Shown: piece after piece, positions 9,629 to 23,095 of the stretch
Layout: each line of letters begins with the position of its first letter
How positions within the stretch are numbered: position 1 is the first letter of the stretch
Source: Undaria pinnatifida
Lineage: Eukaryota > Sar > Phaeophyceae > Laminariales > Alariaceae
NCBI GenBank assembly: GCA_012845835.1
Contig: JABAKD010000006.1
Location: 6,316,318-6,380,317, forward strand
Direction of reading: 5' to 3'
Length of the DNA: 64,000 nucleotides
The notes under the pieces: generated by a model
Database searches by the model: none
Told to the model about the DNA's origin: nothing
The model's input: only the letters and a program-made list of their open reading frames with translations
Program-made: the position numbers and the translations under genes

Positions 9629-11995
9629 AATTCCTAATTTCCCCGAATATAAACCGCCAACCTTATCATACGAAACCCATCCAAATGATCTCAAATTCGG
9701 ATACCTACAGGCCTTTCGAGGCCGTATCTTAACACATACAGACAGGAGACGTGTCGGACATAATTTTTGTTGCTGTTGACGCACGGTTGCGGTGTAAATG
9801 GTCTCGCGAATGCGTTCAGACGAGGTCAAGCGAGTACTATTGCTCGTCTGTAGAAGCGGTGTTCGTAGCACGTTTCATTCCTAATGAGCATGATATGGTG
9901 GTGTTGAACGATTTGGTCACGAGGCATCTTTGATCCTCTAGTGCCCATGCTATACAGCCACAGATCCAGCTGAAACCAGTTTCAGTTATCTTTTCGTGTC
10001 CATTCATGTTTCGATTCGGTCGCTTCGGGTGCATGTCCGTTCCTCGCGCATGTGGCCAATGACATCAGTCCAAAATAGTGGCTGTAGTCCAATGTAAAGT
10101 ACGCAGGACGGTTTGTGAATGTAGCAACTAGCCTTGTAGAGGTAGTGCACGGCTTGGTTTCATAGTACTTCGAGGCTACACGCTGACGGAACATGGCATG
10201 TGATCGGGTCGAATTTGGTATTTGCGAGGCCTTCGATGCCATGCTTTACGTGTATTTGTTTAACAGGGTGTTATGTTGGCATAGACGAAGTGCCGCTGGT
10301 CAAGCAAATGCTGGCTAGTTTAACCACAAATGAGTTGGAGGTAAGTTTATCAAAACACAAGAGGCGGCAGCGTGAGTTGTGGTGTGTTTTCTGACACGTG
10401 TGTCGTAGCGGTATGGTATGGAGTGTACGATGGCCTCAGCATGATACGAACGGAGGTGTGAGGCATCGCGATTGCTACGAGATTGTTCCACGTAGATCAC
10501 TTCAGTATTCCCGATTTCGTCTGATGATGGCGTTTCCAACAATGAGTTAATCAATTTCACCTCGCGTATACATTGAATCGATCGTGCTTTCTCTCGATGT
10601 GTCCTGCAGATTGAATTAACATAACGCCCTGTGATATTGTAGCTCGTAGAAGTACGCGAAGTTGCTCGCGGAAACAAAAAAACACGCAATTCATATCACA
10701 TGATCATGTCATCGTGCGTAACCATGTGTCATATAGACGCGATGTATTACATTCCAAGGCGTTATTAAACAAAATACATTTTCACGCCAGTCAACATGTA
10801 TATGCTATATGTAGCTTGGGCAGCCGGATCGAGTCGTACATCGTACACATTGCACGGCGGTGTACAGTTGTAGTACAAGAAAATATGGAACCTATGTCCA
10901 ACGATGACAGCATAGTCTGTATAGATACAAATATGCATGATGTTTGACAGGCCATTAGATAGTCTAGTGTAGAGCTAAACTGCATGGTTTTGATTCCACC
11001 TCTTGTTGTTGTTCTCACATTAACTCGCATGATCACGTCTATGGTCACAGGACAGGCTCCAATCAAGCTCTGGAGATGAGGAATACCCTCAAGAAAAACC
11101 CAAGCAAACCAAAGGTGGTACACGCATAAAAAAAGTGTTTGCAATGGCTCCGCATGATGCCGGCACCCATATGCTTCGCGTAGGGCAGGCAGCACTTCAA
11201 CTTGTCCGATTCAATACCTGGTAGATAAAAACGTCACCGCACACATTATAGTCTGCGCGTACAGTATGTAAGGTAATGCCAAGAGTTCGATATAGACTAA
11301 CGATGATACCAATGTACTACAAATAATAGCTACCGTTTGTTTTGTATGTAAATCCGATTCCGATCTTCATTTATCAGATATCGATCGGATAAATCCGAGC
11401 ACACGCCGATTAACCCTTTAATCTAGCGACAAAATGTGTCGAATGCGTTTCTTGTGATAGTTTTACTCGATCAAGCATTCGGGTTCAGTAAGGTGACTAA
11501 CCATGTCCGATGCGTGCGATTAGAGAAGTTGTTCATGGGCCTTTTGGCATTAAACAACAGCAGTCAGTCCAGATCGAGTCGATCGGTGCAACTTGCTCGG
11601 CTATCGTATTATTACAGCAGCAGTGATACACTTCACTTCTTTTCTTTTTCCCATCCCATTTGTTGTGATGCTCGCATTACTCTCGCCCTCCCAACGCAGT
11701 ACTATATCTTAGATCCGGGGTCATATAGCGGGCTCCCCTCCCCCCTCCCCCCTCCCCACCACCGCCCCTGTCCTAATGTTTATCGCGAGAGAAATTCAGT
11801 ATTCTCTTCCCTCGTCGGTTCCCGTCGATTTGTACCTACCCACCGCTGCTAGGCGATTTCAGCAGTTAGTTTATCCTTTTACTCCCATTTATTTCTGCAA
11901 ATAAATATAGCCAACAAAGATCGCAACGGTGGATATTTAACTCAAGGACCAACGCTAGTATTAATAGTAGTAGAATTCGAGTGCAACCCCATTTG

Positions 11996-12320
11996 ACCAC
12001 CAGGGCGACCTTTCTATGTCACTCACTGCCCCGGTGGCGTATCAGGTGATATTCTGGAGCCCGGTATAGGCCAGTATCGTGAGTTTGAACACGCCCGGGT
12101 GCGTACTCGTACAAGTTTTCGTCTTGTGCTCTAAATGACTTGCGGAAAGCGCGAGAGCGTGAGTTGCCAACACTCGTTGAACAATCGACGATCAGTGGGT
12201 GCTGACCCCTATGCGCCGACAACAATGAAGACAGTAACCGGGGGGGGAAGGGAAGAACGACACCTGTGACCACGGCTTGTATGTCCAGAAGCTGGAAAGT
12301 AGACGTGTGCCGAATTGTTT
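11996..12320 (-). mobile_element. SINE-like repeat with terminal hairpin (left-arm copy)
   Basis: About 320 bases recur in the spacer (33,518-33,793) and in the right arm (51,627-51,944). All copies share ACTCACGCTCTCGCGCTTT, a GGCGCATAGGGGTCAGCA-like block and a tRNA-like end: GGCCTATACCAGG on one strand and, on the other, a B-box-like GAGTTTGAAC. The left copy also ends in a stem, CCACCAGGGC with GCCCCGGTGG (one mismatch). The tRNA-like end and short length suggest a SINE, but this is inference. Confidence 0.5.
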
Positions 12321-12939
12321 TTTTACAAAGCACTAGAAGAGATTATCAATCAGCAGTCAGCAGCAATAAGGCGCACGTCAAGTACGAGGCAACACAAAGT
12401 TATCGGTCAGTTACGTACCAACACACGACCGCTTGCACTTGACCGGCAAACGATCACAGCAACGGAGTCAGAGACTACAGCAACAACACAGCACGCCATC
12501 CTACGGTCTACCTACCACCACCTTTGTGTGGCGCAGCTTAACAACAGGAGGAGGAACTTGTACAATACAACCCTCGAGGCCCCGTGGACGCAGCCACTCG
12601 GAAAGCTGCTGTGTGTATTTTCCTGGCGCAGTAATCGTAATCACTACAACCTCCTCATCGTTTAGTCACGCGTGCGCTTGCTACGTCTATGTCTATCTAT
12701 GCACGGGTAACTACCGAAATCCAATAAACAAATGCACCAATATGATCCCTACCGCAGTACCATGGGGATTTTTGCGCAGTAATTTTGTTATATGTTATGG
12801 CACAAGATATGATACCCATTTGGAAGGAATGTCTTGCCAAGTATATTTCATCAACGTCTCCATACATCAACATCCGAAGAATAACTGGAGAGTACCGTTC
12901 AAAATACAAAATTTGGCCCTCTTCTCGCTTTGACGGCGG

Positions 12940-13470
12940 CCTTCGAACAAGGTGATTTGACCGACAAATGCTACAGCACTGCCCACTGAGCGATAGTTAA
13001 TTACTTGACTCAGTAGCTCAGTGGGTAGTTCTTTTATTAACACATATATATATGCTAAACTCTCAAAATAACCGTTCATAATGTCGTCAGCGCGCACGCA
13101 TAAAAGAATAGAAACATGAAGCTGGTAAGAATCGAACGCACGGCACATAGCACTACCCACCGCGGTCACTTGACTCAGTAAAATCACATGAGTGGCTTAT
13201 GCAAAAACACAACCAAATGTGTTTTCCACTTCATTAGACATATTTTTTATCAACGATTTCGTAAGAGCCATTTCCGGAGCTATCCTCTCTCCACATACTA
13301 CAGTTAGTCGTACTCAGACGAACACTAACAACTATCAAAACCATTCAAAACGTCTCCCGCGCAAACGTTCCTGAACACCTGGTAACAAATATGATCTGGG
13401 TGAGAATCGTACTCACGACACATCCTTCGTCGGTTATATACCATTATACCCACTGAGCCGAAAGGAAACG
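12940..13470. repeat. Cluster of tRNA-box-like sequences (left arm)
   Basis: Four segments carry A-box-like words (GCTCAGTGGGTA or GCTCAGTGGGCAG) and three carry B-box-like words (TTGTTCGAAGGCC, GTGCGTTCGATTC, GAGTACGATTCTC). The best is on the minus strand at 13,396-13,470, where GTGAG and CTCAC pair around a 7-base loop as in a T arm. The flanks do not form an acceptor stem and anticodon-arm bases overlap the T arm. These are therefore tRNA-derived repeats or remnants, not tRNA genes. The same cluster occurs in the right arm at about 50,470-51,020. Confidence 0.45.
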
Positions 13471-13654
13471 ACACACAGCAGTAGTAGCTACGATAGGACA
13501 TGCGCTTGGAGGCGGCCATGAAAAATGCATCGTCGGGGAGTAAGGTAAATTTGGAAACGTTGCCCCTTAAAATTCGTTCAAGCTCTACATAGGCCTAGAT
13601 CCAAGAACAGCTCGGGCGTATACCGCCCAAATTCAAATATAAAGCGCACTTCTC

Positions 13655-15190
13655 GCTTGTCTTGCTCAGCGTCTATCCACGTTCACGTCGAGGTGTGGAA
13701 CGAATACGTCAGGGCGAGGGACGTTGGAGCCGCCCCCCGAAGACGGCGCTCGAACAAAGCTATTTGACCAAGAATTACAGTTCAACGAATCGCATACTGA
13801 GGCGGAGATTTGTTCGTCTTGCAGCCTTTCTAATCTTCTTGCATCACATTCTTCACAGCTGTTTGCATTTCCCGTGTTTCATTCGTTCAAGCCCTGCAGA
13901 CGTCAAGCAAATCAACCGCAACTTGGATAGTTACTTTCATAATAGATCGCGCAAAAAACCTTGGACTATTGGGTCAAAGCCTCCTAACTAAGCTCCCAAT
14001 TATTTACGCGGTCGCAATGCGGCGGGTCATTTGCATCATGTACGATATTTAAGGAATATTTTGTTTGTTCGTGAAGGGTGTCCGTCTAATTTTACTTTCT
14101 AAAACAGTTGTATCCCCGCCTTCGTTGCCGGCCGTAGAGAACTTTTCGCAGATGTCGAAGTTTGTACATTCGTCTACGAAAAGCACGTCATCCCTCACGC
14201 ATTGTTAGTCTGCTTCTTTTTGTAGGTAGTCCATCGTTGTTTTACGTTGTTGTTGGCGCGTACCCAAGTAAGATTGAAGAGACATTTTTTTTTCTTGTGC
14301 GTGATCACCCGACGAAGTTGTACACATTCTTTATTTGTACAACTCCTGCTGACGATTTTGAGCCTATATCAGGTGGACGTACAGACCAAGCACGCTCGAA
14401 ATGAAAAACACTTCAACAGCACCAAACGCAATGAAATACAAAGGCGAATTGAAGCGAGCTACTCCTACTGGTATTACAACATGCGCTCAAGCCCTGCAGA
14501 CATCGAGCAAACAAACGCTCGAGAGTATACCACCCCAAAATTAAAAAAAATTAGCGACTACCCACCGGTTGGAAATGATGCCAACTTCAGAAACTATCCA
14601 GACGCTGCAGACGTTATTATAAGATACAACCGAAGTAACAAAATTACCTCGGCAAACCACAATATATTTGCAACTTATCCCTCGTCTCGCTCAGCATCCA
14701 TCCGCGTTCACGTCGAGCTGCCCAACGGATAAGGAAGGGCGAGGGCCGTTGGAGCAGGCCCCCGAAGACGTTTACGCGTTGGAGCCGCTCCCCGAAGATT
14801 TTTACGTGTTTCATTCGTTCAAATGCTGCAGACGTCAAGCCAAACAATCAAACCCTCCAGCCCTGCAGACGCCAAGCAAAACAAACGCTCAAAAGTATGC
14901 CACCGTAAAGTTCCAAATATTAGCAACTACAGTTTTGAAATGATGCCAATTTTGTTTGTCATCCATGCGCTAAAGACTATAAGATACAACCAAAATCTCC
15001 GGAATTCCTCCTCGACAAGTGCTTTTTTAGCAATTTCTCGCTAGTCTTGCTCGGGATCCGGCCGCGATCACGTCGATGTGCGGAATGGACACGGCAGGGC
15101 GAGGGGTGTTGGAGCCTCCCCCCGATACCGGCGCTCGAACGAAGCTATTTGACAGAAAAGTCCAGCTCCGCGAATCGTATACTTAGGCCG
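13655..15190. repeat. Degenerate tandem subrepeats inside the left arm
   Basis: Two motifs recur. One is a block with TCCACGTTCACGTCGAGGTG, AGGGCGAGGGACGTTGGAGC and CGGCGCTCGAACAAAGCTA, seen near 13,660, 14,690 (partial) and 15,050. The other is a short block CCCTGCAGACGTCAAGCAAA seen near 13,890, 14,490, 14,825 and 14,860. The region looks like a decayed array; no gene is supported. Confidence 0.6.
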
Positions 15191-16474
15191 AGACGAAAAC
15201 AAACTCCTCACTGAATCCCTGAAGTCAAAAATAATTGTATCCATTATAAAAAATGAAAATATACTCCAGCTGTGAGATCGAAGATATATGTATGATGAGC
15301 TTAACTGCAACATTTGAAGTAAACACGTATCAATACGTGGTACCTTATATCCACCGTTACGTAGTAACCATGACCACACGGACATGAGACGGATCAAAAT
15401 GGTTGTAGCACACTTGCTCGGGAAAAAACCGCATGGGTAAAGGCTAGCTACGCCTTACTGCTTGGTCAGTGACTACAAACACGATGAACATGATCCGGTA
15501 CCAGGCACATACCTCTGCCGCACTGCTAGGGACGAACCTGAAACGCAAGCAGGCGTTATTATAAACAACGTACTGCTCGCAAAAACATTCTCGTTCGCGA
15601 CCATATTCCTGTTTCCAAGTTCCAGGTCGCGCAACCGGACACCAGTTGTCAAGAACCCTCTTTTCGCGTAAGGAATTTGACACGTACGTTACACATGGTT
15701 AATAATGGCTTAGATAATCAGGGCAAGTTCCCTCCACCTACGAACGGGCTTCTTGCTTTTAGCGGTCGATCGACGCATTAACCAACTTGACGGTGGCAAA
15801 GCGTATGCTGCTATGAGTGATTCGTTTGACGAAATTTCAACTACCCTCCACCTGCCCACTTCTCTGTAAACACGTATCATCTGCATTGCATTATCCGTTT
15901 TACTCAGGATCTAATTACACCGATACCGATCAAGTTGAATATGCGATCGATTAACGAGCGTTCCATCGCTTGAACAACCGCTCTCCTTGTGTGGTGCGAA
16001 CCTCACTAAGTGTGCCACGTGTGTGCACTTGAAACATTGCTACACAAATCGCAACGGCAGTAGAGCATGGACACGAGAGTAGATCACCAATGAGAAGGAC
16101 GTCATCCCGCTTCCAACACGGCAAACGTCAGGCGACGAATGGTGTGTTCACCTACTTGAGGGAGAAGACGAAGCCATCGTGGCGAGGACAAGGACAAGCT
16201 CTGGTGCCACAAGGGTTACGGCAGGCGTAAGGCGCCAACTCTTCTAAACAGTGACCGATATCTTGTTACTCAACCGAAATCGAAACGCCTGCTCTTGTAA
16301 ATCCTCGGGGCATTATGAATGCAATTGGTGCTTACCCCACGCTATTAACACGCTTTGAAGGTGAATTGGAGGGATGGACTCAAAGCTGGCGAGCGATGTC
16401 AATTTTAAACCGGTTGGAATTCTCCGCTTGTCTCCTCGTAGTCGAGCAACAAAGCATCATATATTGGCCACACT

Positions 16475-18379
16475 ACAAATACCGAGATTGCTTAGGCTAT
16501 GGCACGGAACATTGTACGATGTGCACCTTTGTGCGTCCTGCATGATTGTGGACAACGATATCAGCACTTTATCACGTATAATTCTTGACGCAAGCTTCGT
16601 TTCCTCGGTTGTCTCGGATTATAGTTGCCCTTTTACAATGGTTTGTATTGAAGTTCTGACTTGGTTGACAAGGGCTGCATACGTGCCACCGACGTGTCTG
16701 TGACGGCCACTTGTGACGGAGAAGACAAAGAGAACCTGGTTGGCAAAATGGCACACGTCCGGCCAAAGGATGAAAACCAAAGCAGTAGTAATAGAAGGAG
16801 GAGAAGGGGAAACGGAACCGTCAGGAGGTGTAAGGAGAGAGACAAACATAATGAGTGTGACCAAGGTTGAGCTGACCAGGACCTCATCGATACGGCACAA
16901 TGTCTATGATATGGGCAGATATACTCTACGAGATCTTGTACGTACCAACCGACCGACCTTCCTATAGGTAAGCTCCTTCCAAGATGCCTTGCAACGTTTT
17001 CCGATACTTACGATGTAAAGGTAGCATGTACCAGGTACAATACACCAACGTGAAGTAGCAAACCGATATCCCCCGCATATTGAATTTCTCTGCATCTAGA
17101 TTCAGACACACAAATACCGAGATTGCTTAGGCTATGGCACGGAACATTGTACGATGTGCACCTTTGTGCGTCCTGCATGATTGTGGACAACGATATCAGC
17201 ACTTTATCACGTATAATTCTTGACGCAAGCTTCGTTTCCTCGGTTGTCTCGGATTATAGTTGCCCTTTTACAATGGTTTGTATTGAAGTTCTGACTTGGT
17301 TGACAAGGGCTGCATACGTGCCACCGACGTGTCTGTGACGGCCACTTGTGACGGAGAAGACAAAGAGAACCTGGTTGGCAAAATGGCACACGTCCGGCCA
17401 AAGGATGAAAACCAAAGCAGTAGTAATAGAAGGAGGAGAAGGGGAAACGGAACCGTCAGGAGGTGTAAGGAGAGAGACAAACATAATGAGTGTGACCAAG
17501 GTTGAGCTGACCAGGACCTCATCGATACGGCACAATGTCTATGATATGGGCAGATATACTCTACGAGATCTTGTACGTACCAACCGACCGACCTTCCTAT
17601 AGGTAAGCTCCTTCCAAGATGCCTTGCAACGTTTTCCGATACTTACGATGTAAAGGTAGCATGTACCAGGTACAATACACCAACGTGAAGTAGCAAACCG
17701 ATATCCCCCGCATATTGAATTTCTCTGCATCTAGATTCAGACACACAAATACCGAGATTGCTTAGGCTATGGCACGGAACATTGTACGATGTGCACCTTT
17801 GTGCGTCCTGCATGATTGTGGACAACGATATCAGCACTTTATCACGTATAATTCTTGACGCAAGCTTCGTTTCCTCGGTTGTCTCGGATTATAGTTGCCC
17901 TTTTACAATGGTTTGTATTGAAGTTCTGACTTGGTTGACAAGGGCTGCATACGTGCCACCGACGTGTCTGTGACGGCCACTTGTGACGGAGAAGACAAAG
18001 AGAACCTGGTTGGCAAAATGGCACACGTCCGGCCAAAGGATGAAAACCAAAGCAGTAGTAATAGAAGGAGGAGAAGGGGAAACGGAACCGTCAGGAGGTG
18101 TAAGGAGAGAGACAAACATAATGAGTGTGACCAAGGTTGAGCTGACCAGGACCTCATCGATACGGCACAATGTCTATGATATGGGCAGATATACTCTACG
18201 AGATCTTGTACGTACCAACCGACCGACCTTCCTATAGGTAAGCTCCTTCCAAGATGCCTTGCAACGTTTTCCGATACTTACGATGTAAAGGTAGCATGTA
18301 CCAGGTACAATACACCAACGTGAAGTAGCAAACCGATATCCCCCGCATATTGAATTTCTCTGCATCTAGATTCAGACAC
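16475..18379 (+). repeat. Three tandem identical copies of a 635-bp unit
   Basis: Units start with CAAATACCGAGATTGCTTAGG at 16,476, 17,111 and 17,746, exactly 635 bases apart. All translations of the three copies are identical, so the copies look identical at base level. The right arm has one diverged copy (46,866-47,499). The triplication is therefore younger than the arm duplication, or an assembly error. No gene is supported inside the unit. Confidence 0.95.
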
Positions 18380-21300
18380 TCAGTGACCTCAGGGTAGTGA
18401 CTGCGATTGGAAAAGATAGCAATGTACTAAGTCCATGAAACATCAATGCGCCCCATTTGATGAGAAGTCAGTAGCTACTGTAGAGAAACTTGATACTCGA
18501 AAGAAATTCGACGTCATGTTCAGACCTTTGCGTCTAAATGGCAACGGCAATGTTTATGTAACCATGCCACTCAAATATTCAAAATACGAACGGAACAACG
18601 CAATATGCAGTTCTGCTATATTATCATCTGTAATATGGATTAAACTATGTCTATAAAAGCTACGCGTGGTGTAATTTCAAGCGAGGAAAACACTGGGTAA
18701 GAGGCGCAAACCTGTACAACACGCCCCCTGAACGTATACCTGGAGCTACGTGAAACTGATTAAAACCTAAACTCTGGACGCTGGCCCAGTACATGCCGCA
18801 AAGATTCGTACTATTATTGCGTGTTTATGCATGTACGTGAGTACTCGGAAGAACGTCTACCGATACAGATGGTACGGAAAAGACACTGTGGGTGTAGTTT
18901 TGACGCGAAAACTCTGCTCGTGATGCAACTTTGTTCATCGGCGAGGTACATCGAACGAAGCGAAAGCGTCAGAAAACGCGCGCATTAGAGTCAATGCACC
19001 CCCTCAAGTGAATCGTAAAGGAAATAGTACATCGAAAAAAGTCAAAACTGTGGATAATATGTGTATCCACCGCTATACCCCACTGTGCATTTACCACGTG
19101 CAGCCTGTGTGCTCGTAATACTACGGAACATTTTTTGTAAGTTCATCAGTACAACACAGCTGCTACTGATGCTATCAACCGAAACGATGTTGCACTACGC
19201 TCATACGTGCTTATAATATCGAGCAGTCGTTTAAATCAACCGTATGATTTAGTTGAAGAATTGCTGTTAATGCTCCGAAACGAAAGGTACTTAGGAGGCA
19301 AGGAACGAATTCCAAACTCGGACGAGTCGACTCTATTACGAAACTGCCATGGTTTACGTGCGCTTGCATGATGCGAGATTTGCGTCATGATAATGGTGAG
19401 ACTGCAAAGCCAAAAAATGAAAAACAAAAATACACTTGCCGACGCAAGTCGAGAACCGGAAGGATAATACGTATCGTTTAGCAGCAGTAGAGCAGTACAA
19501 GTAGTTCTCGTACGAATGCCAAACTAGGTACGTACTACGAAGCAACAAACAAAGTGCAAGGAGAAAACAACACACGCTTTCCCGACCCAAAACTCAATCA
19601 TAAAAAGCAGGAAACCTAGCTCGTGTTCGAGATGCTTTTGATGTTTCTGCGGCTGCTGGTGCTGAAATTATCATCCGTTTTCTTGGTAGCTGTCGAAGCG
19701 TAGAAGACTTCTGGTAGACGGCGACGTTGCTGCCGCAGATGATGTGAGTGAAAGTCTTTCACGATGGCGGTGATCATGGCGATGATCGACCGCCCTCTCG
19801 TGGCCGTCGCGCCTTGGTTCTGTTTGTTGAGTGCAGCCTCAGAGGCTGGTGATGTGGTTGCTGATGTTGTGTTGCGGACCCTGGGTTCCAGCAGCTGCAG
19901 CACGTGCGGTGCATTTTGTGAGTCCCCAGCACCACAATATGAAATATATAAACCCAATAGCATCTCCCTCGTTTGTGAGTATTCAACGAGCTTTCGGTAA
20001 AGTCGAAAACGGCGGTTGTAGGCATTAGTCTAGACTGCAGCTAACGAACCATTCAACTATTCTCAATTCTACTGGACATTCCCGTGGCCATCTGCACATT
20101 GAACCGTTCGGCACTGGTCCTGTTGGAGCTGGCAGTGTGTGCGATGGTAGTCGATGGTCCTGTCCGTTCCCATAAAGAGAATGGGGAAGATTTTGATAAA
20201 AAACATTCTTGCGGAAGAGCTCGGTGAGATATCTTCCAGCTCAACGCTTAGTTCGCCCGCTAGAGGTAAGCCCCGTGTTGCTCGGCCGGGGAGATGTTTC
20301 TGTTGTGGCCGTTGGAGTGGTAGTCGCCTCTGTCGTGGCAGGTAGGTTTGTTTGAAGTGTAATCGCCAATGATACGGGGTAGCTGGTTAAGCTGATATTG
20401 TCGCGCTAGCTGTTGCAGTTGGACGGCCTGCAATGACGTTGATGCCCTGAGGATGTACTAGTAGACGTACGACGAGTTGATATTGATAAAGTTCCGTCGA
20501 TGGTCGTCCTGATTTGAGCGCGGTATTTGATGTCGAACTAGGTCTAGACAAGGGTGACGGCAATTGCTCTGTTCCTGCCCCCTCAAACTGTCAACGTGCT
20601 GTGGTCGTGTTGATTTGTTCTGTGCGTGCCGAGAAGCGGGTCACAGCAACTGATGTACACACGCTGGGACTCCTCTTTGTTGTTAGCAGAGACTCATCAC
20701 GCATGATCGAATTTCGAGTAATTTGTCTGTGATGCTGGCCGTATACATTGTTCCTTGTTTGGTATTATGAAAGCACACTAGACCTCGCTGTACGCGTAGT
20801 AGAGTGATAGCAGTGGAACATGCTTCGACGTGTGGAAACGTGAAATACGTTAACGTCGAGATGCAGTAAGGCGTTTGTCCGAGTCTGATACGTACTTCTA
20901 GAAAGGAAGTAGAAGATGGAGAATCTTTGGGTCTAAGACGTACTTCTAGCCGTCAACGCAGATGTTGGGTAATGAAAAATACCCCGTCTCGGCTGGGGTC
21001 AATGCTCCCATCGTTTGGCTGCGTAGCCGAGTTGCCGGCGACCTTTGACGCAGGTTACAGCTGTTGGTGTTGTCTCCCTTTCATGAAAATTTGACGATGA
21101 TGAGTTCTTGTACGTAGTTCGCACTACTTGGTAGCCGAAGAATCGGTTTTGAAGATGACTCCGCGCGTATGACAGCGCGAACCAGGACTGCATACCTGCT
21201 GCACGACGCATGAAAGCACCAGCATCCTTTACACCTTGTTCTCGCGTAGAACGTGAAAGAAGTCCCCTCTCTCGAACAGTACGGATGTACTTGGTGTTCT

Positions 21301-21689
21301 CGTTGTTTTGATGCCTCTGGGTCGAGGATGATCTTGCTTCTTGAAAAAAACGTCCGAACATTTTGCGCACTAGAGGAAATGCAGTCCATTCGTCGACTTT
21401 CTCGGAAACACTGGGTGAACTCAGCGGGGCGCCGTTGCGTGGTGCCAGCAAGTAAAGGGCGTGGATCGTACTTTTTAAAAATGTTGTGCGTCGAGGCCCT
21501 GACTCAATGAAATGAGCTGCAGAGGTGGCCTCGAAGTGTGCTTGTGGTGATGACAAAATGAGAACGTAGCTTGGAAAGTGGCGCTTATGTAAGGGGAAAA
21601 AATATTGAAACAAAAGAAGTAGAAAACAGAACGAGGGAGAAAGAGGAATTACAACGTCAAGAGATGTAAGGAGGGAAGCAAACGGAAGC
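18380..21689. other. Left-arm interior with decayed ORFs
   Basis: Nothing recognisable. The minus-strand frames at 19,616-20,027 correspond to the single frame 45,210-45,620 of the right arm but are broken by a frameshift here (the LGLYISY block and the upstream PTTAVFD block fall in different frames). The minus-strand frame 20,999-21,739 is open for 246 codons here but stopped in the right arm. Such one-sided openness argues for decay. Confidence 0.4.
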
Positions 21690-21990
21690 AGTGACCTAGG
21701 TGGGGCTGACCACGACCAGATCGATACGGCACAATGCACATGCCACAGACGGATGTACGATACGAGTTGTTGTACGTAGCAGCCGACCTACCGTCCTTGC
21801 AATAATCCCCGCAATATTCCCCGATACTCACGATGGGGTGTTAGGTGCAACAAGAATGTACAATACACCGACGGGAAGTAACAAACCGACATTCCCAGCA
21901 TTCTGTATTTCTCTGCCTCTAGAATAAGGCACTTAGCGTACCAAGGGTAGTGACTATGATTGGAATTGATACTATTAATAGTGGACTGCA
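21690..21990 (+). repeat. Diverged paralogue of the 635-bp unit's 3' part
   Basis: The segment contains GCTGACC, GATCGATACGGCACAATG, a GTACAATACACCGACGGGAAGTA-like stretch and a TTTCTCTGC-TCTAGA end. These are in the same order and orientation as in 16,860-17,105, at perhaps 65-75 percent identity. The pair flanks about 3.3 kb and could be diverged terminal repeats of an old element; this is inference. Confidence 0.5.
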
Positions 21991-23095
21991 TCGTCAATGT
22001 TCCAATATGCCAGGCTTTCTCATTTGACAACGTCGAGAATGTCTTGATCAAGCCCCTCTTATGCTATCAGTGATGCCTCTTAATTTGTGATACAGCAACC
22101 GCGCTTTTTGATGGCAGAAATGTGCTGCGCTGCGTAGTAAGTCGGCTGGATTGTTGTGTGAAACTCGTCGAGGAATGTCCCCGGTTCAGCGGCGGTTTTA
22201 GTGGTGTTCGTGCAGTCTCGCGCGCTCAATTGGCCCATTGATGACAAGAGCTGACGACTGATTGAGCGTCCGACGAGACCGTTTCATGCTCCGTTCGACC
22301 GTTGGTCAGTTGCCGCATCGCCTCCGCCCTGTGCGTGCCTTGGGTAAGCCTGCCACGTTGCCGGGATAAAGGAGGATGATCAATCCATAACTTCTCTGTT
22401 CCGATTGCAGGCCCGAGTATTGTAAAAGCACCCCCGGAAAGGGTGCAATCCGACGTTTCAACGAGGAGTGTTGACCGACGTCGAAGCGAAAGAGGGACCA
22501 AGACTACGGTGCGGTGCTCACGTTTAGGTTGTTTTGTGTAAGGGGCTCGGGGTCACTTGCGCGAGAGACAACCCTGTTCCATGCTGTTGAAGGCGCACAG
22601 TGCCCCATCCGCGCGTCAGAACCCGAACCAGCAATCTAATCTAACCCGATATCTCCACCCCCCCTCTACTCCCACTACTCCGCCACCGTCCCAGAAGCAC
22701 CCGGCTACGGAACGCAAGTCGGCAAAAGAGGGGTTTGCTCGCTGCACAGCAAACTGCAGTCGAGGCGAAGGGGCGAACGCTTGCTTCGTCATTGACTTTT
22801 TCCTTCTAAGCTGATCCGCCCGGCATCCGGTCCCGCCTTCTTCGGCGTTCCGTATTCCTCACGCTCGTCCCTGCTCGGAGGCATCCTCTCGCGCGACGAG
22901 GGGGTAAACAAACCTGGGTAAAGCGGTCGCCCCTCCTGCTTGCCGACCCCATGACGCTTGCGAGACCAAGTGATATAGCCGCCGTACCAACCTTCTGCCC
23001 CCGCGTAAAAAACCCGAGCGTAGAAACAGCACACGGCATGCAGCCGAGAGCTCGGGCGGTGTATCCACAACCAAGGACGGGGTACCGTTGAAGAC

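Larger units (their letters stand above)
9733..23095 (+). repeat. Left arm of a very large inverted repeat (about 13.4 kb)
   Basis: The arm matches the reverse complement of 42,195-54,198 along its length. Example anchors are CATACAGACAGGAGACGTG at 9,733 with its complement near 54,180-54,198; CGCGATGTATTAC at 10,738 with its complement at 53,180; and the inner end near TGTATCCACAACCAAGGACG at 23,060 with its complement at about 42,215-42,235. Identity by eye is about 90-95 percent with scattered small indels. Contents are SINE-like repeats, tRNA-like box sequences, degenerate subrepeats, a 635-bp triplication and decayed ORFs. I see no intact recognisable gene in it. Confidence 0.92.

Noticed and set aside
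13396..13470. Possible tRNA gene on the minus strand
   Set aside because: The T arm pairs well, but there is no acceptor stem, the candidate anticodon loop lacks U33, and stems share a base; kept only as a tRNA-like repeat.
16572..18237. Repeated small ORFs (Leu-rich and Lys-rich) in the 635-bp units
   Set aside because: Identical because the DNA copies are identical. Openness on both strands and poor conservation in the right-arm copy argue against genes.
20999..21739. 246-codon minus-strand frame in the left arm
   Set aside because: The right-arm counterpart is stopped and frameshifted, and the start lies in repeat sequence.
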